DNA from: Chloroflexi bacterium TMED70
GTDB taxonomy: Bacteria; Chloroflexota; Dehalococcoidia; Lucifugimonadales; Lucifugimonadaceae
Direction of reading: 5' to 3'
Assembly: GCA_002171675.1 (NCBI GenBank)
Contig: NHDX01000002.1
Location: forward strand, 1-8,102
DNA: 8,102 nucleotides
The notes under the pieces were generated by a model. That model made no database searches. It worked only from the letters and a program-made list of their open reading frames with translations, and was not told the DNA's origin. The stretch's first letter is position 1. Each line of letters opens with the position of its first letter. The position numbers were made by a program, and so were the translations under genes. Positions 1 to 4,197 of this stretch are shown here, piece after piece.

Positions 1-36
1 CCATTACCACCATTACCACCATTACCACCATTACCA
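1..36 (-). repeat. Tandem 9-base repeat coding for (Asn-Gly-Gly)n
   Basis: Four consecutive perfect copies of CCATTACCA (plus strand) start at base 1. Read on the minus strand they give repeated Asn-Gly-Gly in the partial gene. The array reaches the window edge, so its true copy number is unknown. Perfect identity at every base suggests recent slippage expansion. Confidence 0.9.
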
Positions 37-386
37 TCATTTGAAGGTCTATTAACACCACCACCTTTATCATTTTTTCCAAAACCTTCCATTTTATCTC
101 TTGAAAGCCAAACACCTGTAGTTCTGTAATGAGCTTTTTGTTTTTTTGCAAACTCTGAATATTGTGATAAATTCATATCTCCATATTCTTTTTTATCTCT
201 TAATTCAAAAGCTTTTACATTTGTTCTATTTCTATCTAAAGCCGCTTTTTTACCTGTTTCATCAGTATATGAAACAAATCCTTGTTCTGTTTTTTTTCCT
301 CTATTTGGATCTAAAAACCCTTTATCTACTGTTGCTATTTTTTGATTAAAAGCAGATCCTATTTTATAAAATGGTTGTTTTGGCAT
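1..386 (-). CDS. Hypothetical protein with Asn-Gly-Gly repeat tail (partial, runs off left edge)
   Basis: This open frame starts at an ATG at 386-384 and has 128 whole codons with no stop before the window edge, so the C-terminus is missing. I read MPKQPFYKIGSAFNQKIATV at the start, then a charged, Lys/Arg-rich body (residues 20-105) containing FVSYTDETGKK, then GFGKNDKGGG and a low-complexity tail of Asn-Gly-Gly triplets from residue 117. The start lies two bases after the stop of the upstream 78-aa gene, which supports it, although no Shine-Dalgarno motif is visible. There is no signal peptide or membrane segment. The function is unknown. A basic, soluble protein with a flexible Gly/Asn tail in a phage operon could be a minor virion or internal protein, but nothing proves this. 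The reading frame is convincing; the role is not assigned. Confidence 0.75.
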   Translation of the reverse strand, partial: MPKQPFYKIGSAFNQKIATVDKGFLDPNRGKKTEQGFVSYTDETGKKAALDRNRTNVKAFELRDKKEYGDMNLSQYSEFAKKQKAHYRTTGVWLSRDKMEGFGKNDKGGGVNRPSNDGNGGNGGNGGN

Positions 387-388
387 GA

Positions 389-625
389 TTATTTGTATTT
401 TTTAGAATCATATTTTATATCTCCAGCCAGCTTAGAAATATGCTTTTCATCAGCTGTCATGTCAATATCACTATGATTGTGTTTTGCATCATAATCAATA
501 TCTCTTTTTAAATAAGAAATATGAGCTGCATCATCTCTTTCAGCAGCATGAACATTTGTTTTTGTTATCGGTGTGTGTGAGTGTCTAGCATTACCAGTGT
601 AATGGCCATAGTGTCCTTTTTCCAT
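389..625 (-). CDS. Histidine-rich 78-aa protein with internal duplication
   Basis: The frame runs from ATG 625 to TAA 389, three bases after the 51-aa gene and two bases before the NGG-repeat gene. The protein is hydrophilic, with nine histidines in 78 residues (5, 8, 15, 17, 26, 35, 49, 51, 62) and many Asp, Lys and Tyr residues. Residues 31-48 (DDAAHISYLKRDIDYDAK) and 58-75 (ADEKHISKLAGDIKYDSK) are two copies of one unit, matching at 10 of 18 positions with a period of 27 residues. There is no membrane segment or signal peptide. The function is unknown. Clustered His/Asp residues could bind a metal, but no known metal-site motif is present. Conserved phase between the two units supports this as a real coding gene. 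Confidence 0.75.
   Translation of the reverse strand: MEKGHYGHYTGNARHSHTPITKTNVHAAERDDAAHISYLKRDIDYDAKHNHSDIDMTADEKHISKLAGDIKYDSKKYK
401..535 (-). repeat. Two diverged copies of an 18-residue unit (401-454 and 482-535)
   Basis: Within the His-rich gene, bases 482-535 and 401-454 encode related 18-residue units sharing D..HIS.L..DI.YD.K. Similarity also shows in the DNA around the plus-strand string AGAAATATG. The copies are in frame and 81 bases apart, so this is an intragenic duplication that has since diverged. Confidence 0.7.
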
Positions 626-628
626 AAT

Positions 629-784
629 TTATTTTTTATCATCTTTTAATTTTAACCATTTAGATACAGTATATCCTATAGTTACTACTAAAAGAATTAT
701 TTTAAGTGAAACTTCTATATGTGTCATTGATACAGCAAGAGCTATACCATTAATAGCTAATAGTTTAATATCTGAAATTGCCAT
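629..784 (-). CDS. Small hydrophobic membrane protein, possible holin
   Basis: This 51-codon frame runs from ATG at 784 to TAA at 629-631, fitting exactly between its neighbours with gaps of one base upstream and three downstream. The protein begins MAISDIKLLAINGIALAVSM and ends KWLKLKDDKK. Two hydrophobic stretches are visible, about residues 7-20 and 28-42, separated by a short polar turn (THIE) and followed by a strongly basic tail. That is the layout of small two-segment phage holins, which open the host inner membrane for lysis, and of other small phage membrane proteins. No endolysin gene lies in the window to support the lysis reading. It is the only gene here with a clear Shine-Dalgarno motif (AAGGA). 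The gene is well supported; the holin role is an inference from size and topology. Confidence 0.72.
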   Translation of the reverse strand: MAISDIKLLAINGIALAVSMTHIEVSLKIILLVVTIGYTVSKWLKLKDDKK

Positions 785-785
785 T

Positions 786-1001
786 TTATCCTTGTACTAA
801 CTTAGTTATAGGAAACTTTACTTGATAAGCATTTGGGCCACAAGGAGCTTTAGATACTTCCATACCAGTAATACCTGAACTAGAACCTACTCCATGTATT
901 CTACCTTGTTGATTTAAAGGACCATCCCATATATGAGATTCTCCAACTATACCTACTTTTTTGTTTTTACTTGCTTTGTTATAACCTGGATCGTGTTTCA
1001 T
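786..1001 (-). CDS. Hypothetical 71-aa protein
   Basis: The frame runs from ATG 1001 to TAA 786 and overlaps the upstream 71-aa gene by four bases (ATGA), typical of translational coupling. The sequence is soluble and Gly/Lys-rich: a basic N-terminus (KHDPGYNKASKNKK), a middle with GESHIWDGPLNQQGRIHGVG, a single Cys in SKAPCGPNAYQ, and a short hydrophobic end (FPITKLVQG). I do not recognise a family. The lack of any membrane segment and the position in a phage operon of small genes allow either a minor structural or a host-interaction role, and nothing in the sequence decides between them. The overlap and clean boundary make the gene itself likely. Confidence 0.7.
   Translation of the reverse strand: MKHDPGYNKASKNKKVGIVGESHIWDGPLNQQGRIHGVGSSSGITGMEVSKAPCGPNAYQVKFPITKLVQG
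789..793 (-). promoter_or_regulatory. Shine-Dalgarno AAGGA for the 51-aa membrane protein
   Basis: Minus-strand AAGGA sits four bases before the ATG at 784, inside the last codons of the preceding gene. None of the other starts in the window shows a comparable purine motif; most have A/T-only leaders. This site therefore decides the 51-aa start and may give that protein stronger or independent translation. Confidence 0.6.
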
Positions 1002-1213
1002 TTTTTTGATTTTTTATTTTTACATCCAAAATTGTTAGCATAGTTTGCCATAGCTACTACATTTTTAGAATATTTATCTTTACTTTTCATTATTGATGAA
1101 GCAGCACCGCAAGTGTCTTTACCAGGCATATTTTTCTTTACCCATTTAGTAAACTTACCTTGTTTTGCTTTTGGTACTTCTGGAAAACTTTCTTTGTTAA
1201 ATGGTGAGTTCAT
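998..1213 (-). CDS. Hypothetical basic 71-aa protein with two cysteines
   Basis: The frame runs from ATG 1213 to TGA 998. It starts two bases after the stop of the 114-aa gene and overlaps the next gene by four bases. The protein is very lysine-rich, with a run of basic residues around GKFTKWVKKNMPGK and a C-terminus of KNKKSKK. Two cysteines stand at residues 35 (DTCGAASS) and 64 (FGCKNKK), which could pair or bind a metal, though two residues alone do not define a known site. The charge would suit nucleic-acid binding, but composition is the only support. Function unknown. Confidence 0.7.
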   Translation of the reverse strand: MNSPFNKESFPEVPKAKQGKFTKWVKKNMPGKDTCGAASSIMKSKDKYSKNVVAMANYANNFGCKNKKSKK

Positions 1214-1215
1214 AG

Positions 1216-1560
1216 TTATTGATTTTTTAACATTTCTTGTGCTTTTTCGTAATCACCACCAGTATCTGCCATAGCCTTTCCAAAAGCGTTACCTTCTAGT
1301 GGTGAACCTGAAGATTCATCTAGCTTTTTTAATCCGCTCATTGAGCTTAAACCTGACATAGATTCTTGTCTGTTTGTATCATTGCCATAAATTGCATTAG
1401 CAGCAAATTGTGTTTTATCACTAAAAACTGGATTAGCACTACCTATAGTATTAAACTGTGGTGGTCTTTCAGTTTGTATATTTGGATTAACCGTACTTAT
1501 TGGGTTTACAGTTGGGTTTGGATCTACCATGCCCATTTGTAAAAGTGCATCTTTTTTCAT
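1216..1560 (-). CDS. Hypothetical Pro/Asn/Ser-rich 114-aa protein
   Basis: The frame runs from ATG 1560 to TAA 1216 and overlaps the winged-helix gene by four bases (ATGA). The N-terminal third is low complexity and probably unstructured, with a near repeat NPTVNPISTVNPNIQ (residues 14-28). The middle holds PVFSDKTQFAANAIYGND, then a short repeat MSGLSSMSGLKKLDE (residues 68-82). The C-terminus (AMADTGGDYEKAQEMLKNQ) looks helical. There is no Cys, signal peptide or membrane segment. I recognise no family. Such proteins in marine phage genomes are often listed as hypothetical or minor virion proteins, but this sequence gives no proof. The coupled overlaps on both sides support a real gene. Confidence 0.7.
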   Translation of the reverse strand: MKKDALLQMGMVDPNPTVNPISTVNPNIQTERPPQFNTIGSANPVFSDKTQFAANAIYGNDTNRQESMSGLSSMSGLKKLDESSGSPLEGNAFGKAMADTGGDYEKAQEMLKNQ

Positions 1561-2003
1561 CTTGTTTTGTCTTTATTAAGATTATGTATTGCTGTTATTA
1601 AAACTTTATCTGTATATGTTTTTCCCCTCATTATAGGGTTTCTTCTTTTACTTGTAGGTAAATCTTCTTCACCTAACATAATACGGTACATTCTAGCTAT
1701 TAGTTGTTTACACTTAAAAGAAACTTTATAGATATTATACTTTTGCGTTGTTCTGTTTCGTTGTCTCCACGTTACAATCCAATTGTTTTTTACCATTTTG
1801 TTCCAGCGCCTGTTGTCCCAACTATACGCATAAGTACCGATTTTAAAATCTTGTTTAGTAAATAAATCCATACAGTCAAAGTATATTAATAACTCTAAAT
1901 CTGCATCATTTAAATTATTGTTTTTGCAAGCCCATTTACGAATTAACCTATAATGTTTTAATAGGTTTAAATCTCTGATGTCACTTGCATTAACTTTTTT
2001 CAT
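1557..2003 (-). CDS. Probable winged-helix (MarR-like) DNA-binding protein
   Basis: The frame runs from ATG 2003 to TGA 1557, overlapping groES upstream and the 114-aa gene downstream by four bases each. The 148-aa protein is basic and rich in Trp, Tyr and Arg. Residues 31-50 (LNDADLELLIYFDCMDLFTK) resemble the helix that opens MarR-type winged-helix domains. Residues 60-75 (YSWDNRRWNKMVKNNW) would be the recognition helix, and residues 76-95 (IVTWRQRNRTTQKYNIYKVS) the wing. A helix, KCKQLIARMYRIMLGEEDLP, follows, then a basic tail (TSKRRNPIMRGKTYTDKV). This order is what winged-helix transcription factors show, but I infer the fold from pattern, not from a search. It could regulate phage or host transcription, or act as a DNA-binding packaging or late-transcription accessory. 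Translation is probably coupled to groES. Confidence 0.75.
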   Translation of the reverse strand: MKKVNASDIRDLNLLKHYRLIRKWACKNNNLNDADLELLIYFDCMDLFTKQDFKIGTYAYSWDNRRWNKMVKNNWIVTWRQRNRTTQKYNIYKVSFKCKQLIARMYRIMLGEEDLPTSKRRNPIMRGKTYTDKVLITAIHNLNKDKTR

Positions 2004-2260
2004 AATACAACTACAACATCCTGTAACTTAATAACAATAAATTTTTCTTTATTAAACTCTATACCATGACCAGCAGCTTTATCATAATATATTATAGTAT
2101 CTTTTTTTAATACTTTTATTTCATCACTAACAGAAATTATTTTAGCTTTTCTATATCTTAAATCTTCCCTGTCTTTTTCAACTATTAATAAACCACCTTT
2201 AGTTTTTTCAGTAATTACTTTTTCGGGTTTAATAATTATATTATTACCTATTGCTTTCAT
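2000..2260 (-). CDS. groES: GroES-like co-chaperonin
   Basis: The frame runs from ATG 2260 to TGA 2000 and starts inside the end of groEL (17-base overlap). The 86-aa product begins MKAIGNNIIIKPEKV, matching the GroES opening where E. coli has RPLHDRVIVKR. Residues 15-30 form the mobile loop, with GG-LLI where E. coli has GG-IVL, the hydrophobic tripeptide that docks on GroEL. The C-terminal half (IIYYDKAAGHGIEF ... FIVIKLQDVVVVL) matches the GroES barrel strands and end. It is shorter than the usual 95-97 residues: about nine residues are missing between IISVSDE and IKVLKKD, where the E. coli roof hairpin lies. T4 gp31 is another phage GroES analogue with an altered roof. As a heptameric lid it should close the adjacent GroEL in the host cytoplasm. 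Family assignment is firm; pairing with the phage GroEL is inferred from adjacency. Confidence 0.93.
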   Translation of the reverse strand: MKAIGNNIIIKPEKVITEKTKGGLLIVEKDREDLRYRKAKIISVSDEIKVLKKDTIIYYDKAAGHGIEFNKEKFIVIKLQDVVVVL

Positions 2261-3806
2261 TAGTTCTTATGTTATTAATTACACAATCGGTTGATAATAT
2301 TGTTGTTGCTACTGATACAGCGTTTATTAAAGCACTTTTAGTTACAAGTAATGGATCTATAATTCCAGCTTTAATCATGTCTACATTTTCACCAGTAATT
2401 ACATTTAATCCTTTACCTTTTATTTGTCCTATTAATTTAGGTAAATTTTCACACTCAATACCTGCATTATTTAAAATAACTTTAAAAGGATATTTTATAG
2501 CATTTAAAAGTACTTGTTCTGCAGTGTTTTTTGTTTTAATTTCTTCTGAAGCATTTAATAAAGCAATACCACCACCAGGTACAATACCTTCTTTAATAGC
2601 TGCTTTAGTAGCACATATTGCATCTTCTATTCTATCTGCTTTTTCTTTTAACTCTATATCAGAGTTTGCACCAACTTTAACAACTGCTATTTTAGCTGAT
2701 AACCTTGCTAATCTTTTTTCTAATCTTATTACATGTGCTGGATTAGGTTTATTAGCTAATTCTTCTTTTACTGCTTCAATAGCTTTTATTACAGCTTCAC
2801 TTGGTTCACCAACTTGTATTATGGTATCTTTTTCATCCGTTATAGATTTTAAGCAACTACCTAAAAATTCAGGTTGAATTAAATCCATATCATCTCCAAG
2901 ATCTTCATTAATGACAGTAGCTCCTGTAAGCATAGCTAAATCATCTAATGTTTCACGTTTATTAACACCAAATGTAGGTGCGTTAATAATATTTATTTTA
3001 ATATTACCTTTTGTTTTATTCATGGCAAGTGTAGCCATGACAGGTGCTTCTACATCAGCAACAATTAATAAAGGTATATTCTTTTTTATAACATATTCTA
3101 ATACAGACTGTATTTGTCTTATGTTTTCTACAGGTGATTCTATAAGTAAAATAGCAGGTTTTTCTAGCTCTGCAGTTTTCTTTGCTTTATTTGTAATAAA
3201 ATGTTGGTTTGTTAAACCTTTATCATATTGAACTCCATCAACTAAATCAACATTTGTTTCAGGAAGTGATGAATGTTCCATCATTACAACACCTGTTTGA
3301 CCAACAGATCTAAAAGCATCACCAATTATTTTACCAAGTTTAGGTTCATTATTAGTAGATATAGTAGCTATTTGATCTATCATATCACCTTTTACAGGTA
3401 AAGTATTTTTTTCTAAATATTTTAATACTTTTTTAAGAGCAGAATTTATACCTTGTTTTAATTCTCTACTATTTATTTCTAAATTTTCTGCTTCTTTTAA
3501 TATAGCATGAGATAAAACTGTAGCTGTGGTTGTACCATCTCCTGCTTCATTTACTGTTTTACGTGCAGCTTCTTTTAAAAGTCTTGCACCCATATTTTCT
3601 ACAGGATCTAATAAAGTTATTGAATTAGCAACAGTAACACCATCTTTTGTTATTATAGGATTACCTTGATCATCTTCAAGTAACACACACTTACCGCTAG
3701 CACCTAAAGTAGAGCTAACGGCTTGTGTTAGTTTATCAATTCCTTTAAATACTTGACTTTGAGCTACTTGCCCAAAATTAAGATTTTTGACTATTAAGTC
3801 TGACAT
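2244..3806 (-). CDS. groEL: Phage-encoded chaperonin GroEL
   Basis: The frame runs from ATG 3806 to TAA 2244, giving 520 residues against about 548 in E. coli. It is an ATP-driven folding chamber. Equatorial and intermediate signatures are present: TLGASGK (33-39), ITKDGVTVA with the Asp55 equivalent of Asp52, EAGDGTTTATVL (87-98) with the catalytic Asp90 (E. coli Asp87), RIEDAICATKAA with Asp395 (E. coli Asp398) and GIVPGGGIAL. The ATPase should therefore work. The apical domain spans about 185-370. At positions that bind substrate and GroES in E. coli it has Leu198, Asn200, His202, Gln233 and Ala261 in place of Tyr199, Ser201, Tyr203, Leu234 and Val263. The usual GGM-repeat C-terminal tail is absent. 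No Shine-Dalgarno motif precedes the start. The gene leads the operon and overlaps groES. Likely clients are phage structural proteins, which is inference. Phage GroELs are known from marine virus surveys and from Pseudomonas phage EL. Confidence 0.97.
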   Translation of the reverse strand: MSDLIVKNLNFGQVAQSQVFKGIDKLTQAVSSTLGASGKCVLLEDDQGNPIITKDGVTVANSITLLDPVENMGARLLKEAARKTVNEAGDGTTTATVLSHAILKEAENLEINSRELKQGINSALKKVLKYLEKNTLPVKGDMIDQIATISTNNEPKLGKIIGDAFRSVGQTGVVMMEHSSLPETNVDLVDGVQYDKGLTNQHFITNKAKKTAELEKPAILLIESPVENIRQIQSVLEYVIKKNIPLLIVADVEAPVMATLAMNKTKGNIKINIINAPTFGVNKRETLDDLAMLTGATVINEDLGDDMDLIQPEFLGSCLKSITDEKDTIIQVGEPSEAVIKAIEAVKEELANKPNPAHVIRLEKRLARLSAKIAVVKVGANSDIELKEKADRIEDAICATKAAIKEGIVPGGGIALLNASEEIKTKNTAEQVLLNAIKYPFKVILNNAGIECENLPKLIGQIKGKGLNVITGENVDMIKAGIIDPLLVTKSALINAVSVATTILSTDCVINNIRTNESNR

Positions 3807-3825
3807 ATTTGATTAAATTTAATTT

Positions 3826-3833
3826 TATTTATT
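3826..3833 (-). promoter_or_regulatory. Late-promoter-like AATAAATA upstream of groEL
   Basis: Minus-strand AATAAATA lies in the 32-base gap between the 95-aa gene and groEL, about 20 bases before the groEL ATG. It differs by one base from the T4-type late promoter box TATAAATA, and the spacing would suit a start site a few bases downstream of the box. In DNA this AT-rich such a match can arise by chance, and nothing else in the window proves a T4-like phage. Confidence 0.3.
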
Positions 3834-3838
3834 GAATT

Positions 3839-4126
3839 TTATTTAAAGGTCTTAACGACTTTTGGACCGTTTAAGAACTCTATTTTTTTCTTGTAATGCT
3901 CAACAGAAGCTATTACAGCTTCTTCTGCACCTTCAAGTGTTTCTCTACGGGTTACATCTATCCACTCTTCAGCTTCAGGATCTTGGTATTCAGTTTGATA
4001 AAAACCGTTAGGTAATTGGGTTATTCGCCAATTTTTCTTTTCAGCGACATGTTTCCAAAGGGTTTTTGTTTTTTCTGAAACTTGTGGTTGACTACTCCAC
4101 GAACTAGTCTGGTAATATAGTGTCAT
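3839..4126 (-). CDS. Conserved-looking hypothetical 95-aa protein
   Basis: The frame runs from ATG 4126 to TAA 3839, 71 bases after the last tail gene and 32 bases before groEL. The protein is soluble, with a polar N-terminus (MTLYYQTSSWSSQPQVSEKT), an aromatic core LWKHVAEKKNWRITQLPNGF, a strand-like YQTEYQDPEAEEWIDVTRRE, and a long C-terminal helix (TLEGAEEAVIASVEHYKKKI) ending NGPKVVKTFK. The NGFYQTEY...W.DVTRRET pattern reminds me of small unassigned proteins in marine T4-like phages, but I cannot name a family. It contains no signal peptide, membrane segment or cysteine. Placed between tail fibres and the chaperonin, it could be a tail-associated or assembly protein; that is only context. 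Confidence 0.75.
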   Translation of the reverse strand: MTLYYQTSSWSSQPQVSEKTKTLWKHVAEKKNWRITQLPNGFYQTEYQDPEAEEWIDVTRRETLEGAEEAVIASVEHYKKKIEFLNGPKVVKTFK

Positions 4127-4197
4127 AAGGTTTGGGTTTTAATTGTTTGACATTTGGTTATAAAGTATATAGTTACTTGTTTTTTTTGTTTTTTAGG
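4127..4197. other. 71-base intergenic gap between tail and chaperonin regions
   Basis: This is the longest non-coding stretch in the window. It is almost pure A/T with T-runs on the plus strand. A weak inverted repeat (AAGTA/TACTT, six-base loop) lies at 4163-4178. On the minus strand, the direction of all genes, no T-tract follows it, so it is not a convincing terminator there. The minus strand also has TATACTTTATAAC, loosely promoter-like but without a clear -35 box. I assign no function, though a promoter or transcript boundary here is possible. Confidence 0.4.

Noticed and set aside
1..60. Short periodic repeats as a CRISPR or origin iteron array
   Set aside because: The 9-base unit is in frame within a coding sequence, has no spacers, and gives a simple Asn-Gly-Gly protein tail.
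146..349. Plus-strand 67-codon frame rich in Leu, Phe and Tyr
   Set aside because: It is antisense to the NGG-repeat gene. The apparent hydrophobic protein is an artefact of Lys/Asn-rich coding on the other strand.
2251..3231. Plus-strand open frames of 208 and 106 codons opposite groEL
   Set aside because: They are mirror frames of a strongly conserved chaperonin gene. Their hydrophobic composition follows from the AT-rich antisense codons, and no neighbour lies on the plus strand.
4147..4195. Plus-strand TTGACA followed by AT-rich DNA, and a weak AAGTA/TACTT hairpin followed by T-runs
   Set aside because: The promoter-like boxes have poor spacing and would drive antisense transcription. 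The stem is five mostly A/T pairs, and no plus-strand gene exists for it to terminate.
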